From assembly GCF_003049525.1 (NCBI RefSeq), contig NZ_PYWL01000001.1, positions 682,001 through 746,000 of the forward strand: a stretch of DNA of 64,000 bases, written 5' to 3'. The position numbers and the translations under genes were made by a program. Each line of letters opens with the position of its first letter. Within the stretch, counting starts at the first letter, position 1. Origin of the DNA: Lysinibacillus fusiformis (GTDB lineage: Bacteria > Bacillota > Bacilli > Bacillales_A > Planococcaceae). Shown one piece after another: positions 25,598 through 34,927 of the stretch. The notes below the pieces were generated by a model. That model was not told where the DNA came from and ran no database searches. It saw only the letters and a list, made by a program, of their open reading frames with translations.

Positions 25598-27511
25598 ATG
25601 TCGAAACAGAAATGGCTTTGGGGAATTATTGTTCTTTTACTCGTCGTTTCCTCCACAGGTATTATGATGAGGTGGAATGCGGAGCAATCGAATGATTCTT
25701 ATGAAATTGTGATTCCCTTTGATGAAATACAAACTGCAGATAAAAACAGTGATTTAACAATGGATGAAATCCTTTCCTCCTTAAAGGAAGCTGGGCTGAC
25801 AACTGTTAGTCTAGAGCCTTTAACGTTAAAGGAAATGGAAAAACAAAATTTAATTACTGTTTATAAAGAAAACGACCTAGCAGCACAATTATTATTTACA
25901 CCTTATAAAGATGCTGTTGATCGTTCAAAGAGTGGTTACTATATTCGAGTACCTGAAAATGCTGACTACCAAAAACTCATCAAAAATAGCGTAGAGCCTG
26001 AAGAAGTTCAAATAGGAGAAGAAGCTTTTTATTTCCTCCCTACTTCTAACCATAACTTTGACTTAAAAACACCAATTGGCTACGATCAACCTGCTATGGA
26101 TGTCATTAGTAAGCATGGATTAGGCTATGTCTTTAAAGTGGAAAATGCCGATAATGAAGTGGCTAACGATAAATTGGTGAATCAATTACTAGCTTTAAAA
26201 GATGGTTCATCAGGTCGCTTGCTTGGGCAAGGCGATGAAGCGATTGGCTTTGGACAAGAAGACGGCCATCAATTAGTAGAAAAATTAAGTGATGCTGGCT
26301 ATTACTTCTATACAATTGAAAGTAATCCATTGAAGGGCGAAAGTAAAATCGCCCAAAAGACCGATTACAAGATGATTCGCTTGCATAGTATTAACATCAA
26401 CAGACAAACGAAATTAAAGTTAAATGAAAGTATTGACCGTACAACAAGAGCTGTAAAAGAGCGTAATATCCGCTCTATCTTCTACCATATTAAAACAACT
26501 GGAAATGCCAAGGAAAATGTGGAGCAAACAATTGACTACTTAAATGGAGTACATGATGCAATGCCAGATCATTTCCAACCTGGCGAGCCAAAGCTGTTTG
26601 ATAAGGTAGCTGTACCAGCCTGGGTTACAGCGGCTGTATTATTAGCAGGTATTTTATTTACCTTTATCGTTTCAGAATTAGTCAAATGGATGCCTCTACG
26701 CTTTGCGGCAGCTGGATTTATGACAGTATTAGCTATTGCGTACTTTATCCTGAAAAGTACTCTATTCTTACAGGCATTTGCATTAATTATTGCCGTCCTT
26801 GCACCTACCTATGCCGTAATTAAATCGGCTCAAGGTTCTACGAAAATGTCTAAAATTCTTGTGCAATACTTGAAGGCAGTAGCGATTAGCCTTATCGGGA
26901 TTGTTATTGTCATTGGCCTATTAAATGGCAATGCCTTTATGACAGGCTTTGCTACGTTCAAAGGCGTGAAGTTAGTTTATCTGATTCCAATTATGGGCGT
27001 CCTTCTATTTACATTAATTGAGATCAACCGACTAGCTGATCAAAATATTAAAAAATCTTTATCAAATACCGTAACATTGTTAAACAAAGAATTAAAATAT
27101 TGGCATGTGCTTCTACTAATTGTCGTGGCGGGTATTGGTTTATTCTACATTAGCCGAACTGGTAACTCTGGCTCAGTTAGCGATTTAGAATTAGCGTTTA
27201 GACAATGGCTAGAAAATACCTTATATGTACGACCAAGAACGAAGGAATTCTTAATTGGTTTCCCATTCTTTGTTTTAGCATTATACGTAATGGGCATTAA
27301 TCGCAAATGGGGTAGTATCTTACTCGTTCCAGGTGTGATCGGATTCTTATCAATCGTTAATACCTTTACACATTTACACATCCCAGTAGCTGTTTCTGTA
27401 TTGCGTACCCTATACAGTGTGTCTCTTGGTTTTATTATAGGACTGGTCTTTATCCTAATTTTCAAAGTAGGTTATCGTTGGGTTTCTAAGGCAATCGCGA
27501 GGTGGTCATAA
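25598..27511 (+). CDS. DUF5693 family polytopic membrane protein
   Basis: 637 residues. One N-terminal membrane segment (about 6-24), an extracellular domain of about 300 residues with alternating helices and strands, then some eight membrane segments (about 335-630). This layout, and its place between a flippase and CsaB, match the DUF5693 family found beside csaB in S-layer-bearing Firmicutes. The extracellular domain has a deacetylase-like feel (FYHIKTTGNAKENVEQTIDYL) but I cannot identify catalytic residues. GAAAGG lies upstream of the ATG. The last codon overlaps the csaB start by one base. A role in polymerising, modifying or exporting the wall polysaccharide is inference. Confidence 0.8.
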   Translation: MSKQKWLWGIIVLLLVVSSTGIMMRWNAEQSNDSYEIVIPFDEIQTADKNSDLTMDEILSSLKEAGLTTVSLEPLTLKEMEKQNLITVYKENDLAAQLLFTPYKDAVDRSKSGYYIRVPENADYQKLIKNSVEPEEVQIGEEAFYFLPTSNHNFDLKTPIGYDQPAMDVISKHGLGYVFKVENADNEVANDKLVNQLLALKDGSSGRLLGQGDEAIGFGQEDGHQLVEKLSDAGYYFYTIESNPLKGESKIAQKTDYKMIRLHSININRQTKLKLNESIDRTTRAVKERNIRSIFYHIKTTGNAKENVEQTIDYLNGVHDAMPDHFQPGEPKLFDKVAVPAWVTAAVLLAGILFTFIVSELVKWMPLRFAAAGFMTVLAIAYFILKSTLFLQAFALIIAVLAPTYAVIKSAQGSTKMSKILVQYLKAVAISLIGIVIVIGLLNGNAFMTGFATFKGVKLVYLIPIMGVLLFTLIEINRLADQNIKKSLSNTVTLLNKELKYWHVLLLIVVAGIGLFYISRTGNSGSVSDLELAFRQWLENTLYVRPRTKEFLIGFPFFVLALYVMGINRKWGSILLVPGVIGFLSIVNTFTHLHIPVAVSVLRTLYSVSLGFIIGLVFILIFKVGYRWVSKAIARWS

Positions 27512-28590
27512 TGCACATTGTTTTATCTGGCTATTATGGTTTCGATAATGTCGGCGATGATGCTATTCTGCTGTCCATTATTCAAGGTTTGAAGAAATGG
27601 CAACATGATATAGAAATCACTGTATTGTCGAATAACCCTTCTGCTACAGAGCAAACATATGGCGTGAAAGCCGTGAATCGTTGGAAAATGAAAGAAATCC
27701 ACCAATTGCTTAAAACAGCTGATGGACTCATTAGTGGCGGCGGCAGTTTAATGCAGGATCAAACAGGCATGAAAACTATTCCTTACTATGCGGGCGTTAT
27801 TCAAATTGCAAAATGGCTGAAAAAGCCAGTATTTGTTTACGCCCAAGGTATGGGCCCAATCAACCACACTCTTAGTAAATTTATCGTTCGTAAAACCTTT
27901 AACAAGGTCGATCAAATTACCATTAGAGATAAAGCTTCTCAAACTCTTTTAACAGAAATTGGTGTACGCAAAGAGGCTAAAATCGTGCCGGATCCTGTGA
28001 TGGGGCTAAACGGTGGCGACTTTCATTGTGAATGGTTAGACCATGAATCTCTAACAGCCGAAAGCTATATATCAGTTAGTGTTCGTGACTGGCCATCTAC
28101 AATAGCGTATAAAGAAAAAATTGCACATAGCCTAGACCAATTAGTGCGTCAGGGTGAGCAAATTGTTTTCTTACCCATGCATGGTGAGCATGATTTAAAA
28201 ACTTCTCAGGAAGTGGCAGCACTCATGCAGGAAAAAAGCTTAATTGCTCCTTCCGATTTATCCATTGAGGAAAAAATCGCGGTTATTGGACAATCTCAAT
28301 TATTAATTGGGATGCGATTACATTCCCTAATCTTTTCTGCCATTTATGCTACACCCTTTATCGCCATTTCGTATGATCCGAAAATTGATGCATTTGCTGA
28401 TATTGTTGATCAACCGGTAATTGGGCATGTCGAGAAGGATGATTGGAACGGTGTCACATTGTTCGAACGAGCTATCGCCATTCTAGAATCGTATACGACC
28501 GTTCAAGAAAATATGCGTCAGGCTGTGCTGCCATTACAGCACGAAGCTACGGCAACAGCTAAATTAGCGATTGAGACTTTTTCTAAATAA
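27511..28590 (+). CDS. csaB: CsaB polysaccharide pyruvyl transferase
   Basis: 359 residues from the ATG at 27511 (GAGGTGG upstream; a GTG at 27502 sits inside that ribosome site). It opens MHIVLSGYYGFDNVGDDA and carries ISGGGSLMQDQTG, YAQGMGP and GMRLHSLIFSAIYATPF, the pattern of the polysaccharide pyruvyl transferase family. CsaB adds pyruvate ketal, from phosphoenolpyruvate, to wall polysaccharide. That charged group is what SLH domains bind, so this gene is central for retaining the S-layer and the other SLH proteins of the window. It is the last gene of the operon; a long terminator follows. Assignment is secure. Confidence 0.95.
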   Translation: MHIVLSGYYGFDNVGDDAILLSIIQGLKKWQHDIEITVLSNNPSATEQTYGVKAVNRWKMKEIHQLLKTADGLISGGGSLMQDQTGMKTIPYYAGVIQIAKWLKKPVFVYAQGMGPINHTLSKFIVRKTFNKVDQITIRDKASQTLLTEIGVRKEAKIVPDPVMGLNGGDFHCEWLDHESLTAESYISVSVRDWPSTIAYKEKIAHSLDQLVRQGEQIVFLPMHGEHDLKTSQEVAALMQEKSLIAPSDLSIEEKIAVIGQSQLLIGMRLHSLIFSAIYATPFIAISYDPKIDAFADIVDQPVIGHVEKDDWNGVTLFERAIAILESYTTVQENMRQAVLPLQHEATATAKLAIETFSK

Positions 28591-28594
28591 ACAT

Positions 28595-28639
28595 TAAAAA
28601 TGATGAATTTCAATATTAATTGAAATTCATCATTTTTTT
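28595..28639. terminator. Bidirectional terminator between csaB and flagellin
   Basis: A long stem of TGATGAATTTCAAT and its complement, with A and T runs on both sides. The flagellin stop codon on the minus strand lies inside its right arm, so the hairpin ends both converging transcripts. Confidence 0.85.
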
Positions 28640-29460
28640 CCGACTTCTAATAATTTTAAAACGGACTGTGCCTGCTGCATATGCATCGCCAAAACATATT
28701 GACTGGCCTGCATTAAAATCTGGGCTTTTACCATATTCATCATCTCTTTTGCAATATCAGCGTCTCGAATTCGCGACTCTGCTGCTTGTAAATTTTCTGC
28801 AGTGTTCACATTGGCATTATAGGCATGTTCCAAACGGTTTTGATAGGCACCAAGACGAGAACGTTCATTGGATACTCGTTTTAAAGCGTCTTCCATAGAA
28901 GAAATAGCCTTATCTGCCTCATCCCTCGTAGCAATCGAAACATCTTTCAAACCGAGTGCTTCTGAACCGACGCCATTGATCAACAGTTCAATGCTCTGCC
29001 CTGCATTGGCACCTGCCTGAATTTTAATCCCATTTGTTTCATAATCGCCATTCAGTAATGTTTTTGTATTAAATTCAGTATCGGTTGATATACGCTGAAT
29101 TTCCTTCTTCAGCTCTTGGAACTCCAAATCCAGTTGTTTCCGATCCTCATCCGTTAATGTATCATTAGCTGCCTCCACTGCCAGTTCTCGCATACGCTGA
29201 ATCATCGCATGTGTCTCATTTAATGCACCCTCTGCTGTCTGCACTAATGAGATGCCATCCTGAATATTCTTTGCCCCCATATTCAATCCGCGAATTTGAG
29301 CACGCATTTTTTCAGAAATGGCAAGACCCGCTGGATCATCTGCTGCACTATTAATTCGGTAACCTGTAGAAATACGTAGCATTGCTTTACTCATAGCACC
29401 ATAATGTCGATTCATATTATTCAAAATAGACATACCCGTAGCCGACCAATTACCTAGCAT
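28630..29460 (-). CDS. Flagellin, short variant
   Basis: 276 residues. The N-terminal D0/D1 core is present (GYRINSAADDPAGLAISEKMRAQIR begins near residue 32; MRELAVEAANDTLT), as is the C-terminal core (SRIRDADIAKEMMNM, ILMQASQYVLAMH). The hypervariable centre is almost absent, as in other short Bacillus-type flagellins. The first 20 residues (MLGNWSATGMSILNNMN) depart from the usual MRINHNIAALNT opening and the last ones end in KLLEVGKK, not the usual QLLR, so it may be a minor or secondary flagellin. It would be exported by the flagellar type III system and form or cap filament. A sigma-D promoter lies just upstream and AAGGTGG precedes the ATG. It sits away from other flagellar filament genes. 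Confidence 0.9.
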   Translation of the reverse strand: MLGNWSATGMSILNNMNRHYGAMSKAMLRISTGYRINSAADDPAGLAISEKMRAQIRGLNMGAKNIQDGISLVQTAEGALNETHAMIQRMRELAVEAANDTLTDEDRKQLDLEFQELKKEIQRISTDTEFNTKTLLNGDYETNGIKIQAGANAGQSIELLINGVGSEALGLKDVSIATRDEADKAISSMEDALKRVSNERSRLGAYQNRLEHAYNANVNTAENLQAAESRIRDADIAKEMMNMVKAQILMQASQYVLAMHMQQAQSVLKLLEVGKK

Positions 29461-29483
29461 TTACTCACCACCTTCTGTCACTT

Positions 29484-29509
29484 ATATCGGTCTATCCTCC
29501 ATTTTTTTA
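29484..29509 (-). promoter_or_regulatory. Sigma-D promoter of the flagellin gene
   Basis: On the minus strand TAAA (29506-29509), a 14-base spacer, and ACCGATAT (29484-29491), which matches the sigma-D -10 GCCGATAT at seven of eight bases. The start codon is 24 bases beyond. Confidence 0.75.
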
Positions 29510-29607
29510 ATATTTGGTTTAGGAATAGTTTCCAATATATCAGGATTTATTAACTATTTGTAGAAAAGTTATTTCTCCCCCTATACTTTTGACCTATCCG
29601 GGATAAT

Positions 29608-29645
29608 AAAAGCACCCCTTTTTCTAGTAAGAAAAGTGGGTGCTT
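29608..29645 (-). terminator. Terminator of the IDEAL-domain gene
   Basis: On the minus strand AAGCACCCACTTTTC pairs with GAAAAAGGGGTGCTT, followed by TTATTAT. It begins 15 bases after the stop at 29660. Confidence 0.75.
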
Positions 29646-29659
29646 AATGGGCATACCAT

Positions 29660-30136
29660 CTATTCAATTTTGAAACCTCCAAGTTGATGGTTCTTTTGCT
29701 GTAATAGATTAAAAAAGAGTAATTTATTGTTCTCTAATAATGCTTGATCGATTAAGTTATCTAGATTTTTATTTTCAATCTCTGCAATAAGTTGATCAAT
29801 TTCGCCTACAGTCACAGTCGAAACAAGCGGAAGTTGTTGCTTCGGTGTTGCGCTTTCAAGTATAGGTGCCAGATGATCATGGACATTCGTAATAAGGAGT
29901 AGCTGATAAAGTGGTAATCGAATAAATCGATTGCCCTTTTGGAAAACAAACACCTCAGATAAATTTTCAATTTGCTGTGTCTTCATGTTGATAATCATCT
30001 CTTTACCTTCTATGGGAATGAAATGGAAAATCTCATTCTCTTTTAAAATAGAGAAATATTGATAAGCAAATACGAGACGTAATTTGTCTCCAGTAATCTT
30101 TGTATAAAACGGCTTCATGTATTGAACTTGCATCAT
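29660..30136 (-). CDS. IDEAL-domain protein (small, cytoplasmic)
   Basis: 158 residues from an ATG pair at 30131-30136 with GGGAGGG upstream. The first ~90 residues are a beta-rich region I do not recognise (KPFYTKITGDKLRL, FHFIPIEGKEMIIN). The end (about 120-150: IENKNLDNLIDQALLENN) fits the IDEAL domain, a short helical module named for its I-D-E-A-L core and found in several small Bacillus proteins such as YpiB and ComK-region proteins. No signal or membrane segment. It is a single-gene unit with its own terminator. Function unknown; the domain suggests a regulatory or adaptor role. Confidence 0.65.
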   Translation of the reverse strand: MMQVQYMKPFYTKITGDKLRLVFAYQYFSILKENEIFHFIPIEGKEMIINMKTQQIENLSEVFVFQKGNRFIRLPLYQLLLITNVHDHLAPILESATPKQQLPLVSTVTVGEIDQLIAEIENKNLDNLIDQALLENNKLLFFNLLQQKNHQLGGFKIE

Positions 30137-30236
30137 CCTTCATCCCTCCCGATTATCTGATTATTCAGATTTTAACATAAATCAAAAGTCTTGTTAACTA
30201 TCTTTGAATCAATTTCTTTCTTTCTGATCATTCAGC

Positions 30237-30265
30237 TTATCATTGCCGCATTTTAATCGTATAAT
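30237..30265 (+). promoter_or_regulatory. Sigma-A promoter of the ywqB-ywqA operon
   Basis: TTATCA (30237-30242), a 17-base spacer and a perfect TATAAT (30260-30265). The first start codon is about 75 bases downstream. Confidence 0.65.
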
Positions 30266-30341
30266 GGAAGGACAGTCTTTTTTCCTTTACTACAATTAAT
30301 CCATATTAAACATAGCCATATATGAAGAAAGGAGTGAGGTG

Positions 30342-31916
30342 ATGGCATTGTCAATATCGCAATTGGCTAAAGAACATCAAGAATTCGTGTTAACTAAATT
30401 AAAAGAAGCTGAACATGATTTACATCCTTCCTCTACGGAAGATGAAGAACTAGTCCGTCGTGCTGTCTTTTCGGTTAGAAATAAGTCCATTATTTTTGAC
30501 CGTTTTAATGGAGCCAGTTCTATATTATATGCAACTGTCCAGGATGTCAGACCCGCTTCTGTTGAAATTGATTTCGCCAAGGAAGAGCTACGCTGTAGCT
30601 GTCCTCAGCAAAAATGGTGTCGACATCAGGTAGGTACTTTACTTGCTCTCTACCAGTACTTTGATTCAGTTCAAAATTGGTCGAGTGCTTGGCGTGCTCA
30701 AAAATCTGTCCAGTTAAAATCATTAGCTGATGAACGTAGCCCACAAAGTTGGTCCATGATGGTTGAGGAAGTAATGAAACGATTATTGCCACCAGGTCGC
30801 GTTTTAGAAGGCTATGGCCTTTCTGCTATAAGGACTGATGCCTTGGAGCGTCTTCGTCGACATATGCCCTTTGAGCGTGAATGGCAACCTCTTTATAAAC
30901 TGTATATGGAGTTAGCTATTTTCAATACAATTTGGCGACATTTAAATGAAACACCTGGTCATTCATTGGATTCACCTTATATGAAATACTTTATTGATCA
31001 AAGCAGTCAATCTTTTGAAACCATACTTACAGAGCTGACTAATCGGTCTCGACTTTTCGCGACTGACCCGTTTTATGATGCTCTTCAAGAGGAAGTACGG
31101 ACGTTTTTATTAGAACGACATGGATTATTTCAAAATCGACTTCGCCTGTACATGCTACTTTGGGCGGTGCTTTTTTATGAAAAGCCTCGACGTGAGCAGG
31201 AATTAGATTATATAAATAATCTTGAAAACCCTTCAGCAGAAATATCCTTAGAATCATTAAGGTTATTATTTTATGTACTCTTACAAAAAGAGGACTTACT
31301 GCTTGAAAATTTGAAACATATTAAATTGCAACATATCCAAGATCTATTTGAACTCGCTACTTTTGCTCAACGTGCTGGCGAATCACATGCGATGGCTATT
31401 ATTTTACGAGCAATACTGCCAATGACAGAGGCCTTTTTACAGGAAGTCGTACCAGTTGTACAACGGGCTCAGTATGTTCGTCAATTTCAGCTTTTATTTG
31501 ATGAAATACAGCTTACCGAGGAAGAGGAAGCTATTCTATACAGCGCCTTTGGAGTTTACGGCCTTCAACCATTCTCTTCGTTCTTAATTAAAAAAGGACG
31601 TTATCGAGATTGGGCAGCTCTTCATCAATTAAATCCTTCTTCACTATCTTATTTAGAGATGTGTGGATTAAAGGATGTGTTACAAGTTGAACCAGCTACG
31701 GTTTTACCTTTATATCATGTATATGCAATGGCGGAAATTGCCCAAAAATCACGCATGAATTATAAACAGGCGGTGCGCATTTGGAAAAGTATGCGTAGTG
31801 CCGCAAAACGCGCTGGTAAAATGCCTTATTTTGAAACGTATATACAAACAATTCGTTCAGAATATAAGCGACTCCGTGCGTTACAGGAAGAAATCGAGAA
31901 AGGAAACTTAGTATGA
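30342..31916 (+). CDS. ywqB: SWIM zinc-finger protein, YwqB-like
   Basis: 524 residues from the ATG at 30342, with GAAAGGAG seven bases upstream; a GTG one codon earlier is less well placed. The SWIM signature is at about residues 83-100 (LRCSCPQQKWCRHQVG: CxC then CxH, a zinc site). The remainder is helical without another known motif. Such SWIM proteins are coded next to a SNF2-type helicase in many Firmicutes and are thought to bind nucleic acid or protein partners for it. The stop overlaps the helicase start (ATGATGA), so the two are coupled. Naming follows the B. subtilis ywqA-ywqB pair. Confidence 0.82.
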   Translation: MALSISQLAKEHQEFVLTKLKEAEHDLHPSSTEDEELVRRAVFSVRNKSIIFDRFNGASSILYATVQDVRPASVEIDFAKEELRCSCPQQKWCRHQVGTLLALYQYFDSVQNWSSAWRAQKSVQLKSLADERSPQSWSMMVEEVMKRLLPPGRVLEGYGLSAIRTDALERLRRHMPFEREWQPLYKLYMELAIFNTIWRHLNETPGHSLDSPYMKYFIDQSSQSFETILTELTNRSRLFATDPFYDALQEEVRTFLLERHGLFQNRLRLYMLLWAVLFYEKPRREQELDYINNLENPSAEISLESLRLLFYVLLQKEDLLLENLKHIKLQHIQDLFELATFAQRAGESHAMAIILRAILPMTEAFLQEVVPVVQRAQYVRQFQLLFDEIQLTEEEEAILYSAFGVYGLQPFSSFLIKKGRYRDWAALHQLNPSSLSYLEMCGLKDVLQVEPATVLPLYHVYAMAEIAQKSRMNYKQAVRIWKSMRSAAKRAGKMPYFETYIQTIRSEYKRLRALQEEIEKGNLV

Positions 31917-34687
31917 TGACAATAAATACCAATGCTCCTTCCCCTTTTTCTAAAACTCAACAGCTTCGTATTGATGTAGCTCGGGAAGGATATTTTACGT
32001 TGCGGGGCTATACTGCAAATGGTACAACAATCGACGTAGAAACATTCAAATCTTCATTGTTCTTTACGTATGAGGCAAATATCTACGGCTTACTAACCAA
32101 CCAGGCTGATTTAACAATTGAGGTGTCCACTGCTGAGCTTCTTGATATTTTTTCAACAAGCTATCAACATCCCTTTATCAGCTGGGTTGGTGTAAATGAA
32201 GATAGTAAAGAATGGCTAGGTAAAGTATTGGCGTTACAAGATTATTGGCAGGAGCCCTCTCTTTGGTCACATGCTGTCATTGCAGAGGATTTTTCTTCAC
32301 TATCCTTTCCTATAGATGATATAGATTCTGCATTATTAGAAATGGCGGTGCAGCAAAAGCTTTCACAAGTAGGCCTAATACTTTCTGATTTACCAAAGCT
32401 ATTGCCCTTTTTCTTGCGAGGTGGCTGGCCATTAGATCAAGCTCGCCAAATTGGTGCCATTACAGTCTCTTTACGATTAAGTGAACCAGAAGAAGATTCA
32501 GATGTTTGGCTATTAGAAACGGTCCTTAGTACCCCTACTACAAAAAATTACTGGACACCTGCCATTCGTAAGCAGTCATTACTTATCGAAGATGCTCTAC
32601 CTACAAAATGGCGAATGTTTGCAACTGAGATTGAGCAGCAACAACAACAAATAGTCGATCTACTATCTAAAGATGCGATCAGTAGCGAAACCTTTATTCG
32701 TATGACACTTGAAGACATGGAGGTACGATCTTTTTTACGTGAGGATCTTGCCAGATTACAGGCACTTGGCTTTGATGTGGTACTTCCTGCCTGGCTAAAG
32801 GATTTAAAACAATCCAAATTCCGTGTCCGTGTCACAACTAGTAATGCATCCACAAAAAAAGTCGCTGGATTAGATGATATTTTAACGTTCAAGTGGCAAT
32901 TTTCGATGAATGGACAGATGATTTCACCTGAGCAATTTAAAAAGTTGGTGGAAGAAAAGCGTGAATTTATTCGAATAGGAACAGAATGGTTCCGTGTTGA
33001 CGCTAACTGGATGCAAGAAATGCGTGCTCTAATGCAGCAGGCAGAAGATGAGAGCTGGACTGTCCGAGAATTATTATTCAGAGAATTGCCCGAAGATTTA
33101 TCTGCACCTCTTGAAGAAGAGGATGCTGACGATGCGCTTAGGGATGATCCTATCTTTGCATTGGAGATACAACAATCGTTAAAGGCTTATATGGAACAAC
33201 TCTTAGATAAAAAGGGTTTACCTACTGTGCCAATTCCAGAGTCATTACAAACAGAATTACGTCCTTATCAAATTGAAGGCTTTGAATGGCTAGTCTTTAT
33301 GCGTCAGCAAGGTTTCGGTGCGTGCCTAGCCGATGATATGGGTCTTGGTAAAACGGTACAGATGATAGCCTATTTACTTCATATATATGAAGCAGTAGCT
33401 GATTATACAAAACCATCCATTATTATTTGCCCAACCTCAGTGCTTGGTAACTGGCAGAAGGAGCTTGCTCGATTCGCTCCTTCACTAATTGTCCATACTC
33501 ATTACCAAACTAACCGTGCAAAAGATGATGATTTCAAAAAAATGATATCGATTGATAAGCCACATGTCATTTTATCAACCTATGGTACTGTGTCACAGGA
33601 TACTGAATTTTTACAGGATATTGATTGGGCAACTGTTGTATTAGATGAAGCTCAAAATATTAAAAACATGCAGACCTTACAATCAAAAGCCATTCGTAAA
33701 TTACTGGGTGATCATCACATTGCCCTGACTGGCACGCCTGTAGAAAACCGTCTATCTGAGCTTTGGGCTATCTTTGATTTTATTCATAAAGGCTATTTAG
33801 GCAGCTTTGGTCGCTTTAATGAAGAATTTATATTGCCCATTGAACGAGATGAATCTGAATCCCATAAACAAAAGCTACGTACGAAAATTCAACCGTTCTT
33901 ATTACGTAGGACAAAACGTGATCCGCATTTGCAGCTGAACTTGCCAGATAAGCTAGAATCAAATGAGTATTGCCCATTAACAGCCGAGCAAGCTTCTCTT
34001 TATGAAGGTTATATTTTAGAGACGCTTGATCAGCTAGAAGAGTTAACAGGCTTTCAAAAAAAGGGACGCGTCTTAAAAATGCTCAGTAAATTAAAGCAAC
34101 TATGTAATCATCCTGCCCTATATTTAAAGGAACCTTTCGAGGATGCCGAAACAATGCTTGCACGTTCGGCAAAGCTAGAGCGCATTGTGCAAATGGCGGC
34201 TGAAATTGTGGACAATGGCGAGCAATGTCTGATTTTTACACAGTATATTGGAATGGGACAATTGCTACAGCATTGCTTAAGTGAATTATACAATGTAGAT
34301 GCACCTTTTTTAACCGGTGCCATGCCTAAGCAGCAACGAGACCGCTTAGTAGAGGCGTTTCAGGCAGGAGATTTCCCGATATTTATTCTCTCCTTAAAAG
34401 CAGGTGGAACAGGACTTAATTTAACAGCTGCTAATCATGTCTTACATGCAGATCGCTGGTGGAATCCCGCTGTCGAAAATCAAGCAACCGATCGTGCTTA
34501 TCGCATAGGGCAAACACAATTTGTGCAAGTCCATAAATTTGTAACACTTGGCACAATTGAAGAAAAGATAGATAAAATGCTAGCGCAAAAATCAGCACTA
34601 TCAGAAGAACTTATTCAATCAAGCCAGTGGTTGACTGAATTAGAGGATCAAGAACTTCGTGACCTCATTTCATTAGATATATATTAA
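31913..34687 (+). CDS. ywqA: SNF2-family DEAD/DEAH ATPase, YwqA-like
   Basis: 924 residues. An N-terminal bacterial SNF2-associated region (about 1-440) precedes the two RecA-like lobes. Visible motifs: LRPYQIEGFEWL (Q-like entry), DDMGLGKTVQM (Walker A), VVLDEAQNIKN (DEAQ box), LTGTPVENRLSELW (motif III), LSLKAGGTGLNLT (motif V) and QATDRAYRIGQ (motif VI). All look intact, so it should be an active DNA-dependent ATPase/translocase like RapA relatives, with a role in DNA or transcription-complex remodelling. Co-translated with the SWIM protein. Its own terminator follows within a few bases. Confidence 0.9.
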   Translation: MMTINTNAPSPFSKTQQLRIDVAREGYFTLRGYTANGTTIDVETFKSSLFFTYEANIYGLLTNQADLTIEVSTAELLDIFSTSYQHPFISWVGVNEDSKEWLGKVLALQDYWQEPSLWSHAVIAEDFSSLSFPIDDIDSALLEMAVQQKLSQVGLILSDLPKLLPFFLRGGWPLDQARQIGAITVSLRLSEPEEDSDVWLLETVLSTPTTKNYWTPAIRKQSLLIEDALPTKWRMFATEIEQQQQQIVDLLSKDAISSETFIRMTLEDMEVRSFLREDLARLQALGFDVVLPAWLKDLKQSKFRVRVTTSNASTKKVAGLDDILTFKWQFSMNGQMISPEQFKKLVEEKREFIRIGTEWFRVDANWMQEMRALMQQAEDESWTVRELLFRELPEDLSAPLEEEDADDALRDDPIFALEIQQSLKAYMEQLLDKKGLPTVPIPESLQTELRPYQIEGFEWLVFMRQQGFGACLADDMGLGKTVQMIAYLLHIYEAVADYTKPSIIICPTSVLGNWQKELARFAPSLIVHTHYQTNRAKDDDFKKMISIDKPHVILSTYGTVSQDTEFLQDIDWATVVLDEAQNIKNMQTLQSKAIRKLLGDHHIALTGTPVENRLSELWAIFDFIHKGYLGSFGRFNEEFILPIERDESESHKQKLRTKIQPFLLRRTKRDPHLQLNLPDKLESNEYCPLTAEQASLYEGYILETLDQLEELTGFQKKGRVLKMLSKLKQLCNHPALYLKEPFEDAETMLARSAKLERIVQMAAEIVDNGEQCLIFTQYIGMGQLLQHCLSELYNVDAPFLTGAMPKQQRDRLVEAFQAGDFPIFILSLKAGGTGLNLTAANHVLHADRWWNPAVENQATDRAYRIGQTQFVQVHKFVTLGTIEEKIDKMLAQKSALSEELIQSSQWLTELEDQELRDLISLDIY

Positions 34688-34691
34688 TGAC

Positions 34692-34723
34692 AAGCGCCAA
34701 GGGCAAAAGTTCTTGGCGCTTTT
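34692..34723 (+). terminator. Terminator of the ywqB-ywqA operon
   Basis: AAGCGCCAAG pairs with CTTGGCGCTT around a 10-base loop, followed by TTTT. Confidence 0.85.
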
Positions 34724-34927
34724 CAGTGGAACCATGTTTACTTCTCTTCTCTTCCCTACTTACTTCATAAACATATTCAGTTGTGTTAAAAATTTCATTG
34801 CTGTGCGGTCTACAGCAACTCTTCAGTAAATGTTAGTCCACATCATTCCTTTCTGTTACAACGGTGCAAGAAGATTAAGGAGAATGGCGGATCAGACAAT
34901 AATTTTTCCTGCGCCGTATGTAGCATG

